Below are positions 7,471 through 15,402 of a stretch of 64,000 nucleotides of DNA, piece by piece. The position numbers were made by a program, and so were the translations under genes. The DNA comes from Bacteroidetes bacterium UBA6221 (GTDB taxonomy: Bacteria > Bacteroidota > Bacteroidia > Chitinophagales > Chitinophagaceae), in assembly GCA_002421685.1 (NCBI GenBank), contig DISB01000009.1:1-64000 (forward strand), in the 5' to 3' direction. The notes beneath the pieces are model-generated. The model worked only from the letters and a program-made list of their open reading frames with translations. It had not been told where the DNA came from and ran no database searches. Position 1 is the first letter of the stretch. Every line of letters begins with the position of its first letter.

Positions 7471-8100
7471 ATGGAAGTAATCATAGAGCAACACCGCCAG
7501 TTGCGCACATACATAGAAAAACTGATTCCTGATATTGAAGAGGATACATGGCAGGAATTTGCCGCCAAACTTGTTGTAAGGAATTACAGGAAAGGAGAAC
7601 TAGTGATAAAGCCGGGTATGGTGTGCAAGCATGTGTCTTATGTGAACAAAGGGTTGTTGCGCAGCTATTACCTGGTGGATGGGAAGGAGATCATAACCTC
7701 GTTTTTCGCGGAGGCGTGTTATTTTTCAGATTATGAAAGTTTCCTGTCGCGTAAGCCTGCCGTGATGTATAGCGAGGCTATAGAAGATACGGAAGCGGTG
7801 GATTTAAATTATGCCGACCTGCAGTCGCTCTACACGGCCCACCCGCAGTGCGAAAGAGTGGGCAGGCTGGTAGCCGAAGAGTTGTTTGTCCATCTCTCCA
7901 ACCGTAATTCTTCATTCCTGTTAGATACGCCGGAGCAGCGATACGCCAGGCTTCTGCAGGAATGTGACCCCATAGTGCAGCGCATACCCCAGTACATGAT
8001 AGCCTCGTACCTGGGCATAACCCCTGAAGCCCTCAGCAGGATACGGGCACGCATCAGCCGCAAGACAAACAGTACTTTGCTCGTTGACCCAAATCAATAA
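7471..8100 (+). CDS. Crp/Fnr family transcriptional regulator
   Basis: A 209-residue regulator with an N-terminal cyclic-nucleotide-binding beta-roll (about 20-130; 'KGELVIKPGMVCKHVSYVNK', 'GLLRSYYLVDGKE') and a C-terminal winged helix (about 150-209; 'IASYLGITPEALSRIRARI' is the recognition helix). The beta-roll lacks the RExA phosphate-binding signature of cAMP-binding proteins and has no N-terminal Fe-S cysteine set, so the effector is unknown. This is the common Bacteroidota subgroup. It is 84 bp upstream of, and codirectional with, a TonB-dependent receptor that it may control. Confidence 0.88.
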   Translation: MEVIIEQHRQLRTYIEKLIPDIEEDTWQEFAAKLVVRNYRKGELVIKPGMVCKHVSYVNKGLLRSYYLVDGKEIITSFFAEACYFSDYESFLSRKPAVMYSEAIEDTEAVDLNYADLQSLYTAHPQCERVGRLVAEELFVHLSNRNSSFLLDTPEQRYARLLQECDPIVQRIPQYMIASYLGITPEALSRIRARISRKTNSTLLVDPNQ

Positions 8101-8184
8101 AATGCCCCGCCTCGCAGATATTGATCCAGGTTAATGGAGGGTAACTGCTCAATAATGAATTTTGCGTGCAATAAAGCACAAAAC

Positions 8185-10554
8185 ATGAAAAGAGTATTAT
8201 TGTTATTAATTGTATTGATGATGGGCCGGGCTTATGCAGGCGCCCAGCAAACGCAGGTAGTATTTGGCACTATTACCGATGAGGCTTCTAAAGTGCCGCT
8301 TATAGGGGCAACGGTGGTTTTAGTAAGTAATCCCGCAGTAGGCACGGTTACCGATGCTGACGGGCACTTCAGGTTGCCTGGTGTGCCTTTGGGCAGGCAG
8401 GCGTTTAAAATCACCTATACCGGTTATGAGGAAAAGTATATACCCGATGTAATAGTAACAGCAGGTAAGGAGGTGGCGCTCAATGTGACCCTGCAGGAAG
8501 CAGTGCGCAAACTGGACGAAGTGACCATAGTGTACAACCGCAGCCGCGACCCTAACAATACCAATAACGAAATGGCGATGGTCAGCTCACGCTCTTTCAA
8601 TATTGATGATACAAAGAAGTACGCAGGCGCAATAGGCGACCCGTCGAGGATGGCGGCCAACTTTGCCGGGGTAGTGTCGGGCAACGACAGCCGTAACGAT
8701 ATAGTGGTGCGTGGCAATTCGCCAACAGGTATGCTCTGGCAATTGGAAGGGCTGAATATACCTAATCCCAACCACTTCGGTTCGCTGAACAGTACCGGCG
8801 GGCCTGTGAGTATGCTGAACAATAATAACCTGGATAAATCAGACTTCCTGACAAGCGCCTATCCGGCTCAGTATGGCAATGCACTGGCGGGTGTATTCGA
8901 CCTGAGACTGAGGGACGGCAATAAAGAAAAACATGAGTTTGTGGGGCAGGTAGGTTTCAATGGTTTTGAGCTGGGGGCTGAAGGGCCCATCAGCAAAAAG
9001 TCTAAAGCATCTTACCTGGTCAATTACCGGTATTCTACATTAGGTGTCTTCAGTGCGTTGGGCATCAATTTTGGTACAGGCGCGGCAATACCGTTGTACC
9101 AGGATGTGAACTACAAAGTTGTAACAAATGTAGGCAGGAAGGGCAGGCTCAGCCTGTTCGGTATCATAGGCGATAGCAAGGTGGACCTGTTGGGAGCGGA
9201 TGTGGATACTTCTGAAGCCAATCTTTATGGCAGCGCATATTCCAATGTGTACACACATTTCGGTACCACCATCACAGGGCTTAGCTACCGGCATTACCTG
9301 TCGGACAGGACAACTACGACCCTCACGCTGGGATATAGCACCACGCTTGAAAAGTTTACCTCTGATTCTATCAGCTATAAGGACAGGGAAATAGTATTAC
9401 CGAATGCCGCGGGTGATTTTACCACCAACAAGCTGTCGGCAGTGTGGAGCATTGCACATAAATTGAATGCACGCAACAGTATGGAAGCAGGCGTTTATTA
9501 CGACCATACCATTTTCGACCTGTACAATAAAGACGTGATCAATGGTGTTACGGACAGGGTGTTTGTAGATGAAAACAGCAGTTTCGGGCTGGGACAGGTA
9601 TATGCACAGTGGAAGCACAGGTTCAGTACAAAGCTATCGCTGGCTACGGGTGTACACGGGCAATATTTCTTCATGAATGAAAGCAGCGCAGTAGAGCCAC
9701 GTGTCAACCTGAGGTATAATATCAGCCAAAAACACGCCATCAGTGCAGGCTATGGCCTCAATCACCAGTTGCAGAGCATCTATACCTACTTTGTGCAAAC
9801 GCCGTCGCCGGCCGGCATCCTGCTTACCAACAAAAACCTGGGCTTTACCCGCAGCAATCAATATGTGTTGTCTTACGACTGGAGTATTGCCGCCGGGCTG
9901 CGCATGAAACTGGAAGGTTACTATCAAATGCTGGACAACGTGCCTGTCGAGTCGAGGCCATCTTCATATTCGGCGCTCAATAGCGGGGCAGGCTTTATAC
10001 CCGACGACCAGGATAGCCTTGTAAACAAGGGCACCGGTACCAACTACGGTATGGAACTCACCGTAGAACGCTTTTTCAGCGATGGTTATTATTTCCTGGT
10101 TACAGGTTCCTTGTTCGACAGTAAGTACAAGGGCAGTGACGGGGTAGAGAGGAACACAGCTTTCAACACAGGTTATGTACTGAATGTATTAGGCGGCAAG
10201 GAGTTTAAAATAGGCAAAAAAGGCAGCGTACTATCTTTGAATATTAAGGCGTCGACTATAGGAGGGAAATACGCAACACCTATTGACATTCATGTTTCGT
10301 CATTAGCAGGGGCCGCGGTTTATGACAACAGCCGCGCCTATTCGCAGAAGCAGGATAACTACTTCAGGGTAGATCTGAAAATAAGCTACAGGAAGGAGTT
10401 GAAACGCAGCACCCTGGAGGCGTCTATCGACCTGCAGAACCTGACCAACAACAAGAATATATTCAGCCAGGGCTACGACCCGCTGAACAACAGGATATAC
10501 TATAACTATCAGCAGGGCTTCTTCCCTGTGCCGATGGTGCGTTACACCTTCTAA
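8185..10554 (+). CDS. TonB-dependent outer-membrane receptor with carboxypeptidase-regulatory-like domain
   Basis: The start at 8185 (MKRVLLLLIVLMMGRAYAGA) gives a proper signal peptide and 789 residues; the in-frame ATG at 8134 would add 17 residues before it. An N-terminal CarboxypepD_reg-like module (about 25-110; 'LIGATVVLVSNPAVGTVTD') is followed by a plug domain ('MAANFAGVVSGNDSRNDIVV') and a long beta-barrel that ends in phenylalanine ('VPMVRYTF'). It lacks the SusC-specific length (about 1000 residues) and has no SusD partner, so it is a stand-alone receptor of unknown substrate. It follows a Crp/Fnr gene. Confidence 0.88.
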   Translation: MKRVLLLLIVLMMGRAYAGAQQTQVVFGTITDEASKVPLIGATVVLVSNPAVGTVTDADGHFRLPGVPLGRQAFKITYTGYEEKYIPDVIVTAGKEVALNVTLQEAVRKLDEVTIVYNRSRDPNNTNNEMAMVSSRSFNIDDTKKYAGAIGDPSRMAANFAGVVSGNDSRNDIVVRGNSPTGMLWQLEGLNIPNPNHFGSLNSTGGPVSMLNNNNLDKSDFLTSAYPAQYGNALAGVFDLRLRDGNKEKHEFVGQVGFNGFELGAEGPISKKSKASYLVNYRYSTLGVFSALGINFGTGAAIPLYQDVNYKVVTNVGRKGRLSLFGIIGDSKVDLLGADVDTSEANLYGSAYSNVYTHFGTTITGLSYRHYLSDRTTTTLTLGYSTTLEKFTSDSISYKDREIVLPNAAGDFTTNKLSAVWSIAHKLNARNSMEAGVYYDHTIFDLYNKDVINGVTDRVFVDENSSFGLGQVYAQWKHRFSTKLSLATGVHGQYFFMNESSAVEPRVNLRYNISQKHAISAGYGLNHQLQSIYTYFVQTPSPAGILLTNKNLGFTRSNQYVLSYDWSIAAGLRMKLEGYYQMLDNVPVESRPSSYSALNSGAGFIPDDQDSLVNKGTGTNYGMELTVERFFSDGYYFLVTGSLFDSKYKGSDGVERNTAFNTGYVLNVLGGKEFKIGKKGSVLSLNIKASTIGGKYATPIDIHVSSLAGAAVYDNSRAYSQKQDNYFRVDLKISYRKELKRSTLEASIDLQNLTNNKNIFSQGYDPLNNRIYYNYQQGFFPVPMVRYTF

Positions 10555-10595
10555 AAAAAGACGATAGCCCCGCTGAATGGCAGCGAGGCTATCGT
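10554..10595 (-). terminator. Terminator of the minus-strand small lipoprotein gene
   Basis: ACGATAGCCCCGCTG and CAGCGAGGCTATCGT form a 15-bp stem with one mismatch around AATGG. On the minus strand it is followed by CTTTTTTT, so it ends the 10619-10795 unit; its tail touches the TonB receptor stop codon. Confidence 0.8.
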
Positions 10596-10618
10596 AATAA
10601 GTAGTTTTTGTCCTTGAA

Positions 10619-10795
10619 TTACTGTATATCGCAGTTGGGACCTTTTGTATCGCAGGTATTTTCCGCCTCAGCCTGGCTGTTGGCCTCCACTATTTCGCTG
10701 TAGTTGGTACATACGCAGTTATACTCCTTAGCGCAGGACATAGCCAATGTGGAAAAGCTTGCCGCGAACACCGTTATTGTGATTATATTTTTCAT
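10619..10795 (-). CDS. Tiny cysteine-rich lipoprotein (family member 3 of 3)
   Basis: A 58-codon gene, easily missed by length cut-offs. It begins MKNIITITVFAASFSTLA and has the lipobox AMSC (Cys21). The CxC pair is Cys27/Cys29 (AKEYNCVC), the helix cysteine is Cys48 in 'AEAENTC', and the last cysteine, Cys55, is four residues from the end (CDIQ). The layout matches the genes at 2412-2609 and 7126-7320. A strong terminator lies 23 bp downstream and the next gene on the same strand starts the other side of a 19-bp gap, so it may be transcribed with the outer-membrane protein at 10815-11624. Function unknown. Confidence 0.7.
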   Translation of the reverse strand: MKNIITITVFAASFSTLAMSCAKEYNCVCTNYSEIVEANSQAEAENTCDTKGPNCDIQ

Positions 10796-10814
10796 ATGCT
10801 ATTGATATTAAACC

Positions 10815-11624
10815 TTAAAACCTGTAACCAATTTTAAATCCAAACTGCCCCAGGAAATCAACATCCTGGTTCCTGTTGCCTAATTTATTGAAGTAAGTGA
10901 AACCCATACCCAGCTCCAGCCCCAGGTGCAGGTGCGCCGTGGGGTTGATATTCAGCGAGTTGGTGATCATAATGCCAAGGGCAGATTTTGTGCGCCAGCC
11001 TGTATCCACAGCCGTGATGTTTCCGTAATTGTCATAAATAAATTCGTTTACCCAGCGTTTGCCGGTCACGTAGGCCAGGTTTGGCCCTATGCCGTAACGC
11101 ACAACGCCTTTGCTACCCGTGGGGTAAAATTTAAGACCGGGCATAATATACCATTCGGGATTATTGTTATAACTATTACTAGCCCCGGTTACCGGGTCTA
11201 CGCCCTGCGGGTTGAAAGCTACTGTTACAGGCATGTAAAAACTGAGGATAGCGTTTTGGTCTAACACACGCTCATAAGCCATGCCCACGCCTACGTTAGA
11301 TGTTATCTGCATAGGCATAACGCTGAGAATATTATTGCCGTATTTGATATTTTTGGCCGCTGATGGCGCCCGTTGGCCCTCAACAACGCCAAATACGTCT
11401 TCAGAACCGTTTTCGTAAACTATCTTAGCAACGTCTCCTTTGGCAATGGTGTAGGTAGGGCCCGCCGCGTTGTCCGCCTTCTTATAAGAAACCGTGCGGG
11501 TGGTGACCTCGGTGACATTGACCTCTATCATATCGCCGTTCTTTTTATATAGTTTGTCCTGGGCTGTTGCGGTGCCTATGGCCAATGTGCCGGCCATAGC
11601 TAAGAGTAATGTTTTTACAGACAT
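10815..11624 (-). CDS. Outer-membrane beta-barrel-like protein of unknown function
   Basis: A 269-residue protein with a signal peptide (MSVKTLLLAMAGTLAIGTATAQ). An N-terminal segment of about 60 residues ('DKLYKKNGDMIEVNVTEVT', 'YTIAKGDVAKIVYENG') resembles the small beta domain found before barrels in many Bacteroidota outer-membrane proteins. The rest is alternating hydrophobic/polar strands ('ILSVMPMQITSNVGVGMAYE', 'LHLGLELGMGFTYF') ending 'FGFKIGYRF' with a terminal Phe, as expected for an outer-membrane barrel of about 8-10 strands. It lies just upstream of the tiny lipoprotein gene on the same strand. No specific function can be assigned. Confidence 0.6.
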   Translation of the reverse strand: MSVKTLLLAMAGTLAIGTATAQDKLYKKNGDMIEVNVTEVTTRTVSYKKADNAAGPTYTIAKGDVAKIVYENGSEDVFGVVEGQRAPSAAKNIKYGNNILSVMPMQITSNVGVGMAYERVLDQNAILSFYMPVTVAFNPQGVDPVTGASNSYNNNPEWYIMPGLKFYPTGSKGVVRYGIGPNLAYVTGKRWVNEFIYDNYGNITAVDTGWRTKSALGIMITNSLNINPTAHLHLGLELGMGFTYFNKLGNRNQDVDFLGQFGFKIGYRF

Positions 11625-11695
11625 AAAGTTTTGTTTTTTGGTAATTATAGCACAGATTATGCCAATAATATGTTTAGACGACGTTTAACAAAAAT

Positions 11696-12868
11696 TTATT
11701 GGTAACTAAAACTTCCATAAGGGCTCTCTATTACCACTTCTTTCTTATCGGCAGCCTCCACATAACCGGAAATAGACGATTCAATATTAAAAGAACCGGC
11801 TATTTCAACAATTTGCTCCGCCGTATTCCTGTCGGTAAATATTTCCAGCCGCTGGCCCATATTAAACACCTGGTACATCTCGCGCCAGTCGGTGCCTGCA
11901 GACTGCTGTATCATGGTGAATAATGGTGGTGCCGGCAGCAGGTTGTTTTTGACCACCCGCAGGGGTCTGGGCAGGTAGTGCAGGCATTTGCTCTGGCCTC
12001 CGCCGCTGCAATGAATGATGCCATGTATTTTATCGAAATGCTGCTGCAGTACTTTTAACACCACAGGTGCGTAAGTACGGGTAGGGGACAGTATCATCTT
12101 ACCCACATCCAGGCCCGTAGCGGTACTGTCTGTAAGATCGTATTTGCCATTATACACCACTTCATCGGGCAGGTTGGGGTCAACGCTTTCCGGGTATTGG
12201 GCGGCGTACTCGTGTTTCAACAGTTCGTGGCGGGCGCTTGTGAGTCCGTTGCTGCCCATACCGCTGTTATATTCAGTTTCGTAAGTAGCCTGCCCGTAGC
12301 TTGCCAGGGAAACCACTACATCGCCGGGTTGCATATTTTCCGTAGTTACCAGCCGGCTGCGTTCCATACGGCAGGCCATGGTACCATCTACGATGATGGT
12401 CCTTACCACGTCGCCTACATCGGCTGTTTCTCCTCCCAGGAATTTGATGTCGATACCATACCCGCGCATGGTGTCAAAATATGCCTGGCTGCCGTTAATG
12501 ATTTCAGCTATAACATCGCCGGGCACCAGGTGCTTGTTTCTGCCGATGGTGGAAGAGTAGGTGAAGGGACCCGTAGCGCCTACACAGAGCAGGTCGTCAG
12601 TATTCATTACTATGGCGTCTATAGCTATGCCTTTCCATACGCTTATATCACCGGTCTCCTTCCAGTACATATACGCCAGTACCGACTTAGTGCCCGCCCC
12701 ATCGGCATGCATCAGGTTGCAGAACGCTTCATCGCCACCCCAGTAATCGGGGTAAATCTTACAGAAAGCGTTGGGGTAAAGGCCCTTGTCTAAGCGGGCT
12801 ACGGCCCGGTGCACATCTTCCTTTTGCGCGGAAACGCCTCTTTGGTTGTAACGGTTATTATCAGCCAT
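11696..12868 (-). CDS. purM: Phosphoribosylformylglycinamidine cyclo-ligase (AIR synthase)
   Basis: A 390-residue PurM, which closes the imidazole ring of AIR using ATP in de novo purine synthesis. The family features are 'QRGVSAQKEDVHRAV', the DGAGTKS metal/ATP segment, 'DAIVMNTDDLLCVGATGPF', 'FLGGETADVGD' and 'HCSGGGQSKC' in order. It is longer than the E. coli enzyme (about 345), as is usual for the Bacteroidota form. The gene has its own -7 box and a very short leader, so it is probably independent of the T9SS genes 50 bp upstream. Confidence 0.93.
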   Translation of the reverse strand: MADNNRYNQRGVSAQKEDVHRAVARLDKGLYPNAFCKIYPDYWGGDEAFCNLMHADGAGTKSVLAYMYWKETGDISVWKGIAIDAIVMNTDDLLCVGATGPFTYSSTIGRNKHLVPGDVIAEIINGSQAYFDTMRGYGIDIKFLGGETADVGDVVRTIIVDGTMACRMERSRLVTTENMQPGDVVVSLASYGQATYETEYNSGMGSNGLTSARHELLKHEYAAQYPESVDPNLPDEVVYNGKYDLTDSTATGLDVGKMILSPTRTYAPVVLKVLQQHFDKIHGIIHCSGGGQSKCLHYLPRPLRVVKNNLLPAPPLFTMIQQSAGTDWREMYQVFNMGQRLEIFTDRNTAEQIVEIAGSFNIESSISGYVEAADKKEVVIESPYGSFSYQ

Positions 12869-12878
12869 AATAGTGGCG

Positions 12879-12886
12879 CAAAGGTA
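12879..12886 (-). promoter_or_regulatory. -7 box of the purM promoter
   Basis: On the minus strand the sequence is TACCTTTG, a perfect TAnnTTTG box, 10 nt before the purM ATG at 12868. The leader would be only about 5 nt or less. No TTG is visible at -33. Confidence 0.55.
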
Positions 12887-12918
12887 AAGAAAACCTCAGA
12901 TGATAGGTAAACACGGGT

Positions 12919-15393
12919 TTATCTCATTAATATAACAGTGCCTTTTTTTACGGCTTCTTCAGTATTATTACATAAGTACTTTATGTAATAGTTGTAGGTG
13001 TCCTGTGCAGCGGGCTGACCGTTGTGAGTGCCATCCCAGCCCTTTGTTATGTCTTTAGTGGTGAATATAATTTGCCCCCTGCGGTTGGCAACCATAAATT
13101 CCACTACCTTTTTGCCGGAAGGGTTGATTGCCTTAAAGACATCATTGTACCCATTGCCGTTTGGAGTGAAGGCATTGGGGAAGATGATTTCGCAACAGGC
13201 TTCAGCATTTACAAAGAATGAATCCGTCGAAATACAATTCCAGGCATTAGCGACAGTAAGGTATATATACCCAGTCTTACCAGCAGTGCCTTTTACGTCT
13301 TTATCCGTATTGTTGTGGAAATATTGTGGCGGGCTCCATGAGTAACTATACCGGTAACCCTCTGCTGCGGATAATGTAAATTCTTTGCCCTGGCAAAGCA
13401 CCGGATTGTCATGGAGAATTTCAGCTATTGGGAAAGGATGCACGGTTATGCTGTCGATATAGGTAGTGGAGCAGCTATTTTCGCCGGTCATTGTCAGCCT
13501 GGCATACCGCTTACCCGGAGCGTTCCAGGATAAGGAATAGGCCGGTTTAAAAATAGTGTCGCTAATAGTAGCTCCATCTACTTGCCAATGGTAACTGCCA
13601 TTTGCTTCCAAGGGTTCGAGAGATACGGGCCTGTTAATACAGGTATTTTTAAATACGTGGAAAAATGCGCGCGGTGTGGGCAGCACGAATACCTCCACAG
13701 AATCAACCGTGGTGCATACCGAATTTGAGACCTTAACGAAGATGGTCCTTTTGCCGGGAGCAGGCCAGGAAACGTACACGCGATTTGCATCTGACGTATA
13801 TTCGATCTGCCCTGAATCTGCCTGCCATAGATAAGAAATACTGTCCTTGTTAGCTATAATATCTGTCAGCAATATTTGCTCATGAGCACATACGGTATCT
13901 TTTGGCGATTGGAGATCAACCGTCGGGCTTGGAATAATATTGACATCTATACGTGCACGAGGGCTGACACAGCCATTTGGAATATGTGATACATAAAAAG
14001 ACTGTATTCCCAATGTTGAAGTGCCGGGCACAGGGGCAGTGGGTGAACCTGTGCCGCCAACCGGTACGCTATACCACAGCAGATTATTACCTGTTGCAGT
14101 TAAAGGCAGCGATGTTGAGTATCGGCAAAGTTCCTGAGGGGTAATAACACCTGGCGGCAGGGCAAAACTGTTTATCCTGATAGGAATAGTGAATGTTTGG
14201 GATATAGATATGCCGGGTGCCCTACAGGTAGAGTCTTTTGCTGTGATGGTGAGTATTTTAAGGCCCGTGTCTGCAAGGGTGGGTGTCCATGAGAAGCAGC
14301 CCCTCACCGAGTCTGTGGCATTGTTGGTATAATTTATAGTGGCAGCCGGCACAGACAGGTATTTGTTGTCGGATATTGCCATAATAGCTGCTGTGTCAGT
14401 TGATACAATGTCGTAACAGAAACTCACTGGTTTGTTGATACATGCTTCGATAATGCCATTCACTAACGTAGCGTTCACTATGTTTAGCGTGTCCAACTGA
14501 TATGCCATTGGAACACTGTTGCATGGCAGCACCTGCACCTGGATATCCCGCATTGTGGAGCCTACCATTACTCCATTTCTGTACTCTATAACCTTGAGTA
14601 CCGTGGTCTGCGGCCCAAGTTCGCCGGGAGTAAACCTGATATTCCCGGTTTGGGTGTTGATGCTGAATGTATTGTTCGTCTGGAAAGGGTTAGTATTCAA
14701 ATTAAGCGCCGGAATTTTGGCGGCAAACACTAAAGGTGTACCTGCCAAATTGCATGCACCTGAGATGTTCGTCAATGGCATAACTGTTTGAAATACCAAA
14801 GAGTCGTTATCCTTATCTACCGCACCATTGTTGTAAGTATATGGATTGTTCAGGCATACATAAGGCACAGGTTTGGTGCTGAAAATAGGAGATGAGTTGT
14901 CTTGTGACTGGTTGTTGAGTGTTGCCTCGACATATAAATCTCCCGAACCTATATTGTTCGAGCCGTTACGGGCGTTTATACTCACACTAAACCGCCAAAT
15001 GTTGCACCTGCCAGCTAGGTCAATGGTGCCTTCGTACCACCACTCCCTATAACCGGGCAGACTTCCGCCGTCGCAGGAATTTTTGTATACCGGGCAACCG
15101 ATATCTACCTGCGAGCCATTGGGCCTTCCACCCGAAATTATAGCCGGTTTGGTGAGTTCAAGAGTGGAACTTGTGTTTGTGCACGAGTTGAAGACGCATG
15201 CATTTACTTTATTAGATTCGGTTATACCGCTACAATCCCGGTAAAACTTGAATACGATCTTATAAGTGGTGCCGTTGACCCATTCATACAAGAGCTCTCC
15301 GCCGGCAGCATGGCTGGCTTTTGCTTTTGGGTTGACAACGGTAGTGAAGATTGCAAAAGATAAAAGAAAAATGAGGTTGATGGTCAATTTCAT
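12919..15393 (-). CDS. T9SS type B surface protein (gliding motility-associated C-terminus), third of tandem set
   Basis: An 824-residue secreted protein with a signal peptide ending KAKASHA. The N-terminal domain (about 28-290; 'AGGELLYEWVNGTTYKIVFK', 'RDCSGI') is of a type seen in large Bacteroidota surface proteins. Several PKD/Ig-like beta-sandwich modules follow ('SPKDTVCAHEQILLTDI', 'NTCINRPVSLEPL', 'VLCQGKEFTLSAAEGYRYSY'). It ends in a type B sorting domain of about 85 residues: 'CEIIFPNAFTPNGNGYNDVF', 'NRRGQIIF', 'KGWDGTHNG', 'KKGTVILMR'. T9SS would export it to the cell surface. It shares its C-terminal 250 residues with both upstream neighbours but has a different N-terminus. Confidence 0.8.
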   Translation of the reverse strand: MKLTINLIFLLSFAIFTTVVNPKAKASHAAGGELLYEWVNGTTYKIVFKFYRDCSGITESNKVNACVFNSCTNTSSTLELTKPAIISGGRPNGSQVDIGCPVYKNSCDGGSLPGYREWWYEGTIDLAGRCNIWRFSVSINARNGSNNIGSGDLYVEATLNNQSQDNSSPIFSTKPVPYVCLNNPYTYNNGAVDKDNDSLVFQTVMPLTNISGACNLAGTPLVFAAKIPALNLNTNPFQTNNTFSINTQTGNIRFTPGELGPQTTVLKVIEYRNGVMVGSTMRDIQVQVLPCNSVPMAYQLDTLNIVNATLVNGIIEACINKPVSFCYDIVSTDTAAIMAISDNKYLSVPAATINYTNNATDSVRGCFSWTPTLADTGLKILTITAKDSTCRAPGISISQTFTIPIRINSFALPPGVITPQELCRYSTSLPLTATGNNLLWYSVPVGGTGSPTAPVPGTSTLGIQSFYVSHIPNGCVSPRARIDVNIIPSPTVDLQSPKDTVCAHEQILLTDIIANKDSISYLWQADSGQIEYTSDANRVYVSWPAPGKRTIFVKVSNSVCTTVDSVEVFVLPTPRAFFHVFKNTCINRPVSLEPLEANGSYHWQVDGATISDTIFKPAYSLSWNAPGKRYARLTMTGENSCSTTYIDSITVHPFPIAEILHDNPVLCQGKEFTLSAAEGYRYSYSWSPPQYFHNNTDKDVKGTAGKTGYIYLTVANAWNCISTDSFFVNAEACCEIIFPNAFTPNGNGYNDVFKAINPSGKKVVEFMVANRRGQIIFTTKDITKGWDGTHNGQPAAQDTYNYYIKYLCNNTEEAVKKGTVILMR

Positions 15394-15402
15394 TGTGTTA
15401 GC

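Noticed and set aside
12197..12793. 198-codon plus-strand frame opposite purM
   Set aside because: Complementary to the purM reading frame with no motif or start signal.
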